DNA of 58,675 nucleotides from the NCBI GenBank assembly GCA_902787555.1, contig CADAGO010000013.1, positions 1 to 58,675 of the forward strand. Reading direction: 5' to 3'. Both the position numbers and the translations under genes were made by a program. Below, piece after piece: positions 17,475 through 26,631 of this stretch (position 1 is its first letter; each line of letters begins with the position of its first letter). The notes under the pieces were generated by a model, which worked only from the letters and a program-made list of their open reading frames with translations, was not told where the DNA came from and made no database searches. Source of the stretch: an uncultured Bacteroidales bacterium (GTDB taxonomy: Bacteria; Bacteroidota; Bacteroidia; Bacteroidales; Bacteroidaceae).

Positions 17475-19454
17475 ATGAGTATCAAGAAGTCATACATCTC
17501 CAGCCCCCTCGCTTTTCTCTGTAATCTTGTGATGGTCTATCTCATCTATGGCATCTGCAGACTTGCCTATTTGTTTGAAAACTGGAGTGTCCTTTCAGCG
17601 GGGTTTGACACCCTCTCGTTTTGGGAGGCCTTCAAGGGCTGTTGGATGTTTGACACTTCTGCCATCCTCTATACCAATGCCCTCTATGCGGTGCTGATGT
17701 TGATACCCCTTCATCTGAAAGAGACACATCTTTGGCAGGTGATTGCTAAGTGGGTGTTTGTCATTATCAATTCCCTCTGCATCATTGCCAACCTTGCCGA
17801 CGCGGTCTATTTCCAATACACAGGTCGTCGTACCACAGTGTCTGTCTTTAGTGAGTTCAGTCATGAGAGCAATCTTGGCAGCGTGTTTGGGGTGGAGATG
17901 GTTCATCATTGGTATTTGGTGTTGTTAGGGGTCATACTCATTGCAGCCCTTATTTTCTTCTATGTGAAGCCAACAGGTAAGATGTCGCTACAAGGGTTGA
18001 AATCGTACCTTTTATATTATGCTATCCACCTCGTCTGTTTCGGCCTCTATATTCCCATCACAGTATGTGGTATGCGAGGAGGAGCAACGACAGCCGTTCG
18101 TCCCATTACTATCAGCAATGCCAATCAGTATATCAACCGTCCCGCTGAAGCAGCTTTGATACTCAACACTCCGTTCTCTCTCATCCGAACGATTAACAAG
18201 AACGTGTTTTCCGACCCCGGCTACTTCAGTAGAGAGGAACTCGATACCATTTACAGTCCAGTCCATACCCCCTCCGATAGTCTCACAATTCGCAAGAAGA
18301 ATGTCGTAGTGCTCATTCTCGAGAGTTTCGGCCGTGAGTATATAGGTGCCTATAACAGCCTCTCGCCGTTAACCGTTAACTGCAAGTCGTTCACACCTTT
18401 TGTCGATTCCCTCATCCAGCATTCCGTTACCTTCAACTACACCTTTGGAAACGGACGAAAAAGTGTCGACGGAATGCCGTCCATCCTATCGAGCATTCCT
18501 CGTTTTATCGAACCCTTTTTCCTTACCCCTGCATCGCTCAATCACGTGAGCGGTTTGGCAGGCGAATTGGGCAATGCTGGCTATTATTCTGCCTTTTTCC
18601 ACGGAGCTGAGAACGGGTCAATGGGTTTCGAGGCTTTTGCTCATGCAACAGGCTATAACGATTATTTCGGCCGCACTGAATACAATCAGGATCCTCGCTT
18701 TGGAGGTGATAACGACTTCGATGGCATGTGGGCCATTTGGGACGAAGAGTTTCTTCAGTTCTATGCCCTCAAGATGAGTGAGATGCGTGAGCCGTTCCTC
18801 ACAACAGTCTTTACCGCTAGTTCACACCACCCCTATGTTGTACCTGAGCGCTATCGTGACATTTATTTCGACGAGCCTGGCGATGATAACATCATGCATA
18901 AGTGTATCCGCTACACTGATCATGCCTTGCAGTTATTCTTTGAGACCGCCAGTAAGCAATCGTGGTACCAAAACACACTCTTTGTCCTTACAGCCGACCA
19001 CACCAACCTCAGTTCCTGTCCTGAATACCAGACGGAGATGGGTCTTGTCAGTGTGCCCCTTCTCTTCTTCGACCCCTCTGGTGAGTTGCAACCAGGTATC
19101 CGTTCAGGTATTGCCCAGCAGATTGACATCATGCCCACTATCCTCAACTATCTTGGCTACGACCATCCCTACGTCGCTTTTGGCATCGATCTCTTCAATA
19201 CACCAGCCGAGCAGACATGGCTAGTAGGAAACAACAACGGCCTATACTTCTATGCAAAGGGCGACTATGTTATCTTCTTCACGGAAAGCGGCACCCTTAA
19301 AGCCGTTTACAACTACAAGGAAGACTGGTTCATGCACCATAACCTTCTTGGTACCACAGGTTCTATTGAGCAACAGATGGAACGCCAGCTCAAGGCCATT
19401 ATCCAAAGTTACATGCAACGCATGATCAACGACCAGCTAGTTATCTCTAACTAG
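17475..19454 (+). CDS. LTA synthase family sulfatase-fold membrane protein (phosphoglycerol/phosphoethanolamine transferase-like)
   Basis: 659 residues. About five transmembrane segments fill the first 220 residues; the rest is a periplasmic alkaline-phosphatase/sulfatase fold. Visible catalytic-site elements: VVVLILESFGREY (near 277-289; Glu as metal ligand), FGNGRKSVDGMPSILSSIPR (near 325-344; the Ser/Thr region that forms the nucleophile), FTASSHHPY and LTADHTN (near 505). In Gram-negative bacteria such proteins decorate periplasmic glycans or lipid A with phosphoglycerol or phosphoethanolamine, and no teichoic acid need be involved. It is 20 bp after the phosphoesterase and ends its operon facing the HTCS gene. 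Confidence 0.88.
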   Translation: MSIKKSYISSPLAFLCNLVMVYLIYGICRLAYLFENWSVLSAGFDTLSFWEAFKGCWMFDTSAILYTNALYAVLMLIPLHLKETHLWQVIAKWVFVIINSLCIIANLADAVYFQYTGRRTTVSVFSEFSHESNLGSVFGVEMVHHWYLVLLGVILIAALIFFYVKPTGKMSLQGLKSYLLYYAIHLVCFGLYIPITVCGMRGGATTAVRPITISNANQYINRPAEAALILNTPFSLIRTINKNVFSDPGYFSREELDTIYSPVHTPSDSLTIRKKNVVVLILESFGREYIGAYNSLSPLTVNCKSFTPFVDSLIQHSVTFNYTFGNGRKSVDGMPSILSSIPRFIEPFFLTPASLNHVSGLAGELGNAGYYSAFFHGAENGSMGFEAFAHATGYNDYFGRTEYNQDPRFGGDNDFDGMWAIWDEEFLQFYALKMSEMREPFLTTVFTASSHHPYVVPERYRDIYFDEPGDDNIMHKCIRYTDHALQLFFETASKQSWYQNTLFVLTADHTNLSSCPEYQTEMGLVSVPLLFFDPSGELQPGIRSGIAQQIDIMPTILNYLGYDHPYVAFGIDLFNTPAEQTWLVGNNNGLYFYAKGDYVIFFTESGTLKAVYNYKEDWFMHHNLLGTTGSIEQQMERQLKAIIQSYMQRMINDQLVISN

Positions 19455-19556
19455 CCAGATACTGCCGCTTGAGTGCCGAGCATATACCGAAAGGTTACCG
19501 AGCCTTTATAAGGTTGCGGAACCATTCGGGATTAGTTTCGGGCGAAATAGGCGTGA

Positions 19557-22500
19557 TTACACTTTGCTTGGTGTCACTCCAAACATATCTTTGAAAGACT
19601 GGCTGAAGGTGTGGCGGTCGTTATAACCTACTGCTTCTATCACTTCAATGACGGAATAGCGATGTTGCTGTAACAGGCGGTAAGCGTGTTTCAGCTTTAC
19701 CGACTTGATGAAGTCGAGAGGAGTGTCACCTGTAACGGAGCGTAGCTTACGGGTGAGTGTGGAGCGGCTCATACAGAGCTGGGATGCAAGGAACTCTACA
19801 TCGAGCTGTGGACTGCTGATGTTCTGCTGTACGATGGTGATGGCACGATCGATAAACTCTCGGTCGATGTCAGACACTTCCAGACCTTCTGCCGACAGGG
19901 TGTCGGGATTCTGGCGGAATGCCTGTTGGCGTGACTGACGTTGGTTCCATAGATTGGTGAGCAGAGCGTTAAGCACTTTCGACTCGAATGGTTTGGGCAG
20001 GTAGGCATCGGCTCCTGCATCGTATGAAGCTACCTGATTGTCGCTGGATATCATAGCGGTGAGCATCACAACGATGATGTGGCTGGTGTCGATATTGCCC
20101 TTCAGTTCGCGGCAGAGGGTCAGGCCGTCCATATCGGGCATGCTGATATCTGATACGACGAACTGTAGCTCAGGGTGCTGACGGACAACCTCGAGGGCTT
20201 CGCGTCCGTTGGAGGCTGTGAAAGTGTGGTATTGTTTCGATAATAGTTCGTCGAGTGCTGTGAGCATATCTACGTTGTCTTCGACTATGAGCAATGAGAG
20301 GTCTGTGGCAGGATGGCGGTTGATATGCATTTGGGTAATTTCGCGACGAAGTAGACCTACCTGCTCGTCTTGCTTCCGGTCCTTGATTTCGATTGGCGAA
20401 TAGGCATCGCGATGGATGGGGAACTGGATGGTGAAGGTGGAGCCGCGTCCGCGCTGGCTCTGTACTTGGATGGTGCCGTGATGCAGTTCGATGAGGTCTT
20501 TGGTCAGCGATAGCCCTATGCCGTTGGATGTAAGGCCGGTTCCACGACCCCGCGTCGAGGGTTGGGAGATATAGAATGGACTGAATATCTTCTGCAGGTC
20601 GCGCGAATCGATGCCAAAGCCTTCATCGACCACAGATATGCTCACGGTCTGGGAGTTGAGCAGCTGGAGGCGGATGGTGACTTTGGTGTTGGTATTGGAG
20701 TATTTGATGGCGTTAGACACAAGATTGAACAGCACCTTGTCAATCTTGTCGATGTCGAAATAGCCGATGATATCTTCGAAGGGTTTCTCGATATTGATCT
20801 GTATCTGCTTGGTCTGTGCCAAGGGGATGAAACTCTCCTTGCAGCGCTGGTCGATGAGCTGACTGAGGTTGCCCTGCTCCACATAGAGCTTGAGGTTGCC
20901 TGTCTCTACCTTGCGGAAGTCGAGTATCTGCTGTAGGAGATGTTTCAGTCGCGTGATATTCGAATGAATCATCATGCGCTTCTCTTCCTGTGCGGCATCG
21001 GTTGGTTCGAGGCTTTCGTTGATGCTCGATATGACTGCAAGGGGGGTCAGCAGTTCGTGTGAGATATTGGTGAAATAACTTAGTTTGGTCTGTACCAGTT
21101 GTTCAGCTATATGTTTTTCGTTCTTCAACTTTACGCGCTGCTGATAGCGATAGGCTGCATAGAAGATAAGTGCAAGCACAAGCAGCACGTAGCAGAAGTA
21201 GGCAAGGATGGTTTCATACCATGCGGGCTGACGGTAGATGGACAGTTCGGTGTAGTGTTCGTCCCATATACCATTCTCGTCGATGGTCTTTACCTGAAAG
21301 GTGTAATTGCCTTTCGGCAGGTTGCTGTAGATGGCTTCGTTTTTTCCGGGCACTAAATAGATCCACTCGTCATTCATTCCTAGGAGACGGTAAGCATAAC
21401 GTGCGGTAGCTGAATTCAGGATGTTGAGGTTGGAAAAACTGATTTCGATATTCCTATCATCGGGATGGAGTATGAACTTGTCTTGATGACGAAGAGAGTC
21501 GAACCAGATACTGTTGTTTGCCGAACGGATATCTGTGATATACACTTGGGTGGGTTGCTGACTGACAGAAGTGTCGTCATGCAGACGTTCGCCTGCCATC
21601 ACTGAGGTATTCACCGCCATAATGCCTGGTATACCGCCAAAGTAGATGGTCTGGTGGGTCTGGTCATAATGGAAGGAATGTGGCAGGAAGCGCTGCAGGT
21701 GTACGTTTTCGTCGGCTGAGGAGATGCTGTGCAGGGCATTGGTCAGTGGATTGTAGATACGGATTTGCTGATTGGATATAACCCAAAGGTTATGGTTGTT
21801 ATCGACGATGATATCGTTCACTACACTGCCTTCCAATCCGCAATTAGTGGTGAAATCCTCAAAGGTGCGCTTCTGGATGTCGTAGTTCATGATACGTCCG
21901 TCAGATGTTGCCACCCATAGATGTCCGCTACCTGCGTCGGCAATGGAGTTGATGCCAAATGCTGTAGGCATACGGTCGAGTTTGGTCTTGTCGTAACGAA
22001 TCAACTCTCCGTCCTTCATAGCCAGCCACACTTGATGATTTTCTGTGAAGGAGATAGCTGCTACCTGTCCATCTATTTTGGGAATGCGGCGTACTACTCC
22101 GTTGTTGATATTAAACTGATAGAGTCCTCGCTCGGCACCTACCCATAGGATGCCGTTTTCGTCTTCGTTCAAACATTCTACCTCGCCCGAACCATCGGTG
22201 TAATTGTTCAGGTCGATTGAATACTTCGCATTCAAGGTCATGCCCTGACGTTGCAGGCAGATGATACGGTTGCCATAGAATGCCGTCCAAATAGCGTTCT
22301 TTAACCGTGATGGTGCGGTACATTTTATCTGGTAGAGTTGCAATGCCCTCAAAGCCGGATTGTCGTAGTAGTATGATACTTCTGAAGTGGCAGGGTTGTA
22401 GAGATACATGCCTTTTCTGTCTTGATAGATCCAGTAGATGTCGTCGGTATCCTTATACAATTGCAGGACGGCAGGTACAGGGACAGCTTTTTGCTGAAAT

Positions 22501-23546
22501 GCTTTCATGTCAATTTCAGAGATGCCTGCTATGTTCCAGTTGATGATCTGACACCCTGTGTTGAATCCCGACATCCATATACGGCCCATGTGGTCTTTGT
22601 ACAGGCAGTTCATTGCATTGGTGTTGTGTTGACGCAGCAGGGAGGGCAACTCAATCTGATGACCTGATGCATCAAGAACTACGAGTCCATAATAATAGGA
22701 AACCAGCCAAGTGTAGTGTGTATGGTCATCTTGCACGATACGGGTATATAGATGGACATCCTGACCGCTCTCGTCTTTAGGCAACAGCATGCGCGTCAGA
22801 GTGAAGCGAGGTGCCATTGGGGCACGAGGGGGCAGTTTGCGTTCGGGCTTCATCTCAAACAGACCATCCTGGCAGACGATATATCCGCCTGAATGATGAT
22901 CCTCTGTCATACAGGTAGGCACGAAATCGGGTGCTACCATGTGGAAGTTTTTTGTTCCAGCTGGTTTGCAATAAAGTCCGTCATCATAGACAGCCATAAA
23001 AAAGTTGCCCTGACTGTCTTCATAGAACATCGCAACACCCGTCTTGATTTCATGCCGCTTGACCACCTGACAATTGCTGTCGAACTCATACGCCGTGTTG
23101 AGGCCTCCAATCCAGATGTGGTCGTCCTGTGTATGAACTATCAAAGCATAAGGGCTGAGGCCGAGGTCATCGACATCGAGCAATTGTGCCTTAAACGTGC
23201 GCTTATCAAGAATATAGATGCCTTTACGGGTACTGAACCAAATGTGGCCATTGTTGTCGACGGCGATGTTGTTGATGAAATTACGTGTCAGTACTCCAGG
23301 GGTGTTGAAATCGGAGCGAAACACACGGATGCTGTACCCATCATCGCGACATAGTCCATCGCTGGTGCCATACCACATATAACCGTCTTCGTCTTGCTGT
23401 ATCGCTGTCACCTCATTGACTGGTAGTTTACCGAGGTTGGGCATATTGGTGACGAAGAGATTGGAAACTTGGGCAACTGCTGTCAGGGAAAAGAACAGCA
23501 GTACTAAAGTAAGTTTCGTATATAATGGTAAACAAGAGGATTTCAT
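19557..23546 (-). CDS. Hybrid two-component system sensor/regulator (HTCS)
   Basis: 1329 residues, all parts of a two-component pathway in one chain. Order: signal peptide (1-25), a two-fold set of seven-bladed propeller repeats in the periplasm (about 30-690, with repeated DGYMWYGTSDGL, GHIWFSTRKGI and DHIWIGG patterns), Y_Y_Y domain (about 690-775), one transmembrane helix (about 778-798), HisKA with the phospho-acceptor His in FTNISHELLTP (near 829), HATPase (about 905-1050; DEGFGID, GRGTGLTSNGIGLSLTK), receiver domain with Asp in VVSDISMPDMDG (near 1132), and AraC-type DNA-binding domain at the C-terminus. HTCSs usually sense glycan fragments and activate a nearby polysaccharide-use locus. 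No SusC/SusD pair is present in this window, so its target is not obvious. Confidence 0.97.
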   Translation of the reverse strand: MKSSCLPLYTKLTLVLLFFSLTAVAQVSNLFVTNMPNLGKLPVNEVTAIQQDEDGYMWYGTSDGLCRDDGYSIRVFRSDFNTPGVLTRNFINNIAVDNNGHIWFSTRKGIYILDKRTFKAQLLDVDDLGLSPYALIVHTQDDHIWIGGLNTAYEFDSNCQVVKRHEIKTGVAMFYEDSQGNFFMAVYDDGLYCKPAGTKNFHMVAPDFVPTCMTEDHHSGGYIVCQDGLFEMKPERKLPPRAPMAPRFTLTRMLLPKDESGQDVHLYTRIVQDDHTHYTWLVSYYYGLVVLDASGHQIELPSLLRQHNTNAMNCLYKDHMGRIWMSGFNTGCQIINWNIAGISEIDMKAFQQKAVPVPAVLQLYKDTDDIYWIYQDRKGMYLYNPATSEVSYYYDNPALRALQLYQIKCTAPSRLKNAIWTAFYGNRIICLQRQGMTLNAKYSIDLNNYTDGSGEVECLNEDENGILWVGAERGLYQFNINNGVVRRIPKIDGQVAAISFTENHQVWLAMKDGELIRYDKTKLDRMPTAFGINSIADAGSGHLWVATSDGRIMNYDIQKRTFEDFTTNCGLEGSVVNDIIVDNNHNLWVISNQQIRIYNPLTNALHSISSADENVHLQRFLPHSFHYDQTHQTIYFGGIPGIMAVNTSVMAGERLHDDTSVSQQPTQVYITDIRSANNSIWFDSLRHQDKFILHPDDRNIEISFSNLNILNSATARYAYRLLGMNDEWIYLVPGKNEAIYSNLPKGNYTFQVKTIDENGIWDEHYTELSIYRQPAWYETILAYFCYVLLVLALIFYAAYRYQQRVKLKNEKHIAEQLVQTKLSYFTNISHELLTPLAVISSINESLEPTDAAQEEKRMMIHSNITRLKHLLQQILDFRKVETGNLKLYVEQGNLSQLIDQRCKESFIPLAQTKQIQINIEKPFEDIIGYFDIDKIDKVLFNLVSNAIKYSNTNTKVTIRLQLLNSQTVSISVVDEGFGIDSRDLQKIFSPFYISQPSTRGRGTGLTSNGIGLSLTKDLIELHHGTIQVQSQRGRGSTFTIQFPIHRDAYSPIEIKDRKQDEQVGLLRREITQMHINRHPATDLSLLIVEDNVDMLTALDELLSKQYHTFTASNGREALEVVRQHPELQFVVSDISMPDMDGLTLCRELKGNIDTSHIIVVMLTAMISSDNQVASYDAGADAYLPKPFESKVLNALLTNLWNQRQSRQQAFRQNPDTLSAEGLEVSDIDREFIDRAITIVQQNISSPQLDVEFLASQLCMSRSTLTRKLRSVTGDTPLDFIKSVKLKHAYRLLQQHRYSVIEVIEAVGYNDRHTFSQSFKDMFGVTPSKV

Positions 23547-23571
23547 ATAGGATGAATGTTTGATTTGCGTG

Positions 23572-23601
23572 CAAATTTACACTTTATTTTTCATTCCGCA
23601 A
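23572..23601 (-). promoter_or_regulatory. Promoter of the HTCS gene
   Basis: On the minus strand TTG (23601-23599) is 19 bp from TAAATTTG (23579-23572). The leader to the ATG at 23546 is about 20 bases. Confidence 0.7.
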
Positions 23602-23731
23602 AATAATCCATCAAAAATTAATCCCCCATTACCATTACTATTTCCTTCTTCTATTTTTTTGCAATGATATAGAAGTTGGCACAAATGTATCATCTTCTAT
23701 CTTGCAGCTTCACAGGGTTCGTAACATTGTT

Positions 23732-23785
23732 CCCCCTAATGGGAATTTTTGCAACCCCTAGGGGTAGCAATTTTTCCCTTAAGGG
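23732..23785. repeat. Three GC-capped palindromes at 21-bp spacing inside a 50-bp imperfect dyad
   Basis: CCCTAATGGG (23734-23743), ACCCCTAGGGGT (23754-23765, perfect) and CCCTTAAGGG (23776-23785, perfect) have centres 21 bp apart, about two helical turns. The intervening AT tracts (AATTTTTGCAA and TAGCAATTTTT) make the whole 50 bp roughly symmetric about 23759/23760. It lies 35 bp beyond the stop of the 853-residue gene and about 130 bp upstream of the HTCS promoter. It could be an operator array or the terminator region of the upstream gene; the perfect stems are too short for a typical terminator. Confidence 0.65.
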
Positions 23786-23819
23786 TTTCTATTACATGAC
23801 TGAAAATAGAGTTCTATTT

Positions 23820-26381
23820 TTACTTCACCCATACCTTACGTCCATTAATGATATTCAGTCCTTTCTGCATTGAATTGAGTTGCTGGCCTTGAAGGTTGAA
23901 TATTCTTCCCTCTTTGATTGGGAGCGGGGCAAGAGTCTTTTCCTTGATGCTTGTAGGGTCGAATGTCGGGTCTGTAATGTTGCGCTCATAGAAGAACCAC
24001 TTCTGGTAATTGTCGGCCACAGCCATACAACCTTCGTCCAAACGAATGCGATAGTCCCAATGATGCGAGCGCTGCCAGTCTCCATTATTGTCATCATAAA
24101 TATAATCGGTATTGGCTACAACACAGATAATTACATCGTTTGCAGGTCGGTCTGAGATGTCGAGTTCCATCTTGCCACAATAGACAGGCTGGCTATAATA
24201 TGCATCCCCAGATTTTGTTCGATAACAGAGTTGAGCTTCCATGTGTGTGTCTTCAGGACGGAATTCCACAATAGCTTTTTGTGCAGATGGATCGACATGG
24301 ATAGGAATGAAGTTTGCTCCACTCCATCCTGGATTGGTAAGTGTGTCAGGTGCTAACCATCCCTCATTATCGTTCAAGATAGGCTTAGCATACGGAGTCA
24401 TTCGCCATGTGTCGCACTTGATGTAATAAGGCTCCCACTCAGGTCCTATAGCTTGTCCGAATGCATCTGAAGCGGAATTGCGGTAGGCTTTCGAACCATA
24501 TCCGAAATCGTAAATAGCCATACGTGAACGGTATTGGAGAATTACCTTTCTCATCGCCTCTTCACCAATGGAATCTCCAATTCCTTCCAATACCCGATAG
24601 CCACAATAGCGCCAAATCCAAGGCACACTGCCCATTCCGCAAAAACTAGAGAGGATGGTAGGGAAAGAATTGCCGTATTGTGTTCCTCCTAAAATATTCC
24701 GCCAGGTACAAATCTGTTTGCCGTCGCTCGTATATCGGTTCACTCCTTGTGCCTGTGGACCTCCAAATGAGCCATCCTGCAACCAGCCAGAATAACATTC
24801 GATGGGCATAAATGGAGCTAAGAACGGTCCGCTATCCAACCAACCGGCTCGAGCATTTTCATCTTCTTTCGGGTTGCCAGACTCTTCTGCTTTGAGTTGT
24901 GACATCTTGCTTTGTGCCCACGTATTGCCTGCCTCATGGAACCATGAAGAGCCTTTCACTCCAGGCATATCGGCAAAGGTTGCATGGATTCCCTCATGTA
25001 CCATAGCATCGCGTTGCCATGCTCCGTCAGACCATTTTTGGTCGGCATCAAGACGGAAACGGCTGAACGGATACCATGATGCCCATACACAAGCCCATGT
25101 CTGCCCGTCGGCATATGTAGCGCTTTGATAGCCCCCTTGTTCTTCAGGACTTGTGTTGTCATTCGTCAGTCCCGAACCGAAAATATAGATGATGGACTTA
25201 TATCCCTTTCGTGCACTAAGATCGGGTGGCCAACCCATCTTATTGCGCAGATAGGCAAACTCTTGATCGAAATAGTCAACCATACGTTTGGCAGCTGCGT
25301 ATATCGTGGCAGAATCAGTTCCAACTTCTTTATTGAGATTATCACCCCAAAATACTGACCACCATTTACCAACATATTTGTTAGCTGGTGCCTGCCTTCC
25401 ATTGGCAGTACGTTTATAGAAGGTATGTACCTTCTGTGGTTCTGCCAATTCAGGATATTCCGAACGGAAATCATAACTGAAAGGTTTGGTATGAGCCGCC
25501 CAATCATAAAATGCTCCGCGATGTTCCTGCACATCAACAAAGTAGTTATAGTCTTTCACGATGATAGTACCGTCTTTCATTGACATTCGAGCCTTCAAGG
25601 TGTAGAATCCACCATCGGCCTGACCTACATCCGACAAAGTGAAATCGGCAGAGCTTTTATAGCTGCGAATGGTCTTTCCTTTACTATTAAGCCAAGCGAA
25701 TTTTGCTGAACTTACCGTCTCTGGTGTGATAGCCGACAACGTGATGCTATTGCCTGCATCTGCCTGAATATAATTTCTCTGTTCCCAGTCCTGTTCATTG
25801 ATTTTCACTCGAGGTGTCACCATCCAGGAATCGGTATAGTTCTTCCGTCCGAAAGCAATAGCCTGTTGGTTACTGGTAACAGACATAATTGTTCCCCCGA
25901 TATTCACATCAAACACATAAGTGATTGTATCTGCAATAGTTTTGCTAACAAACGATTCTTTTACGATGAAATGGTCGTTTTCTGTCACATTTCCATTAGT
26001 ATCGTGCGAAATAAAGAACGTTCCGTTCATATAACAGACACATATTGCTCTATTTGCAGGTTTGCTGGTTGCGATACCTGTCTTGTTGAACCAATGTCCA
26101 AATCCTTCGTCTACTGTGCTAGTGGCATAAAACGATTCTTTACCATTACTGGTGTTGTAGGTAGCAATAAGATTTAATGTACCTGCTCTTAAGGCGTGGT
26201 CTACATCTGACGTTGTAGTCAGTCCATAAGCTTGGTTCAGCAACGATTGAGCAACAACAAATTCACTGGGTTTGGCATCCAAAGGACGTGAGATGTTGAC
26301 TGTGAATGTAACCCTTCTGCCATTTGCCAGAACACCTGACGAGAGCAATAAAAGCAATCCTAATACAATGGTCTGTTTCAT
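23820..26381 (-). CDS. Large secreted HExxH protein, putative metallopeptidase with DUF4859-like and Ig-like domains
   Basis: 853 residues with signal peptide (MKQTIVLGLLLLLSSGVLA). I do not recognise the full protein. Residues about 55-155 resemble DUF4859 (EGFGHWFNKTG, then a short FFISHD strand); 205-285 look like an Ig-like or PKD-like strand domain. The central region has HEGIH (462-466), an HExxH zinc site, followed 16 residues later by His482-Glu483 in WFHEAGNTW, a spacing that fits a gluzincin-type third ligand. Many Trp and Tyr follow, with the SusD-unlike segment WRNILGGTQYGNSFP. The C-terminus has the IFNLQGQ...KGLNIINGRKVWVK tail. No partner gene is adjacent except the HTCS downstream on the same strand; proteolysis of a glycoprotein is one possible role (inference). 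Confidence 0.6.
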   Translation of the reverse strand: MKQTIVLGLLLLLSSGVLANGRRVTFTVNISRPLDAKPSEFVVAQSLLNQAYGLTTTSDVDHALRAGTLNLIATYNTSNGKESFYATSTVDEGFGHWFNKTGIATSKPANRAICVCYMNGTFFISHDTNGNVTENDHFIVKESFVSKTIADTITYVFDVNIGGTIMSVTSNQQAIAFGRKNYTDSWMVTPRVKINEQDWEQRNYIQADAGNSITLSAITPETVSSAKFAWLNSKGKTIRSYKSSADFTLSDVGQADGGFYTLKARMSMKDGTIIVKDYNYFVDVQEHRGAFYDWAAHTKPFSYDFRSEYPELAEPQKVHTFYKRTANGRQAPANKYVGKWWSVFWGDNLNKEVGTDSATIYAAAKRMVDYFDQEFAYLRNKMGWPPDLSARKGYKSIIYIFGSGLTNDNTSPEEQGGYQSATYADGQTWACVWASWYPFSRFRLDADQKWSDGAWQRDAMVHEGIHATFADMPGVKGSSWFHEAGNTWAQSKMSQLKAEESGNPKEDENARAGWLDSGPFLAPFMPIECYSGWLQDGSFGGPQAQGVNRYTSDGKQICTWRNILGGTQYGNSFPTILSSFCGMGSVPWIWRYCGYRVLEGIGDSIGEEAMRKVILQYRSRMAIYDFGYGSKAYRNSASDAFGQAIGPEWEPYYIKCDTWRMTPYAKPILNDNEGWLAPDTLTNPGWSGANFIPIHVDPSAQKAIVEFRPEDTHMEAQLCYRTKSGDAYYSQPVYCGKMELDISDRPANDVIICVVANTDYIYDDNNGDWQRSHHWDYRIRLDEGCMAVADNYQKWFFYERNITDPTFDPTSIKEKTLAPLPIKEGRIFNLQGQQLNSMQKGLNIINGRKVWVK

Positions 26382-26505
26382 TTTCTTTTCCTGTTAGATA
26401 GTAATAAGAATTTCAAGTATCACAATCAGTGCAAGCCAAATACAGAGAACTTTTCCTTTGCAGAGGTTTTGCCTAATTACGTACCGCATGTGATAAATTG
26501 CAGTG

Positions 26506-26534
26506 CAAAGGTACGGCTTTTTTAAGAATGACAA
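26506..26534 (-). promoter_or_regulatory. Promoter of the secreted HExxH protein gene, with a leader of about 120 bases
   Basis: The minus strand has TTG (26534-26532), 18 bp, then TACCTTTG (26513-26506). The ATG is at 26381, so the predicted 5' leader is about 120 bases, longer than for the housekeeping genes here. No riboswitch class is recognised in it. Confidence 0.65.
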
Positions 26535-26631
26535 AGTAGGTATTTCGTTCAATGAATGTCGTTTTTTCTTCAAAAAAAGGTGCCTGAACAATCTGTCCAG
26601 ACATCTTTAAGTCATATCATTGATTAATTGC

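Noticed and set aside
17475-19454. True lipoteichoic acid synthase
   Set aside because: The surroundings are Gram-negative LPS genes and no teichoic acid gene is seen; a phospho-group transferase of the same family is more plausible.
20562-20936. Plus-strand ORF of 124 codons and similar ones within the HTCS gene
   Set aside because: Antisense of the HTCS kinase domain; no independent signal.
22893-23354. Plus-strand ORF of 153 codons
   Set aside because: Antisense of the HTCS propeller region; no start signal or motif.
23676-23873. Plus-strand 65-codon ORF over the palindromes
   Set aside because: It overlaps the end of the 853-residue gene on the other strand and has no start signal.
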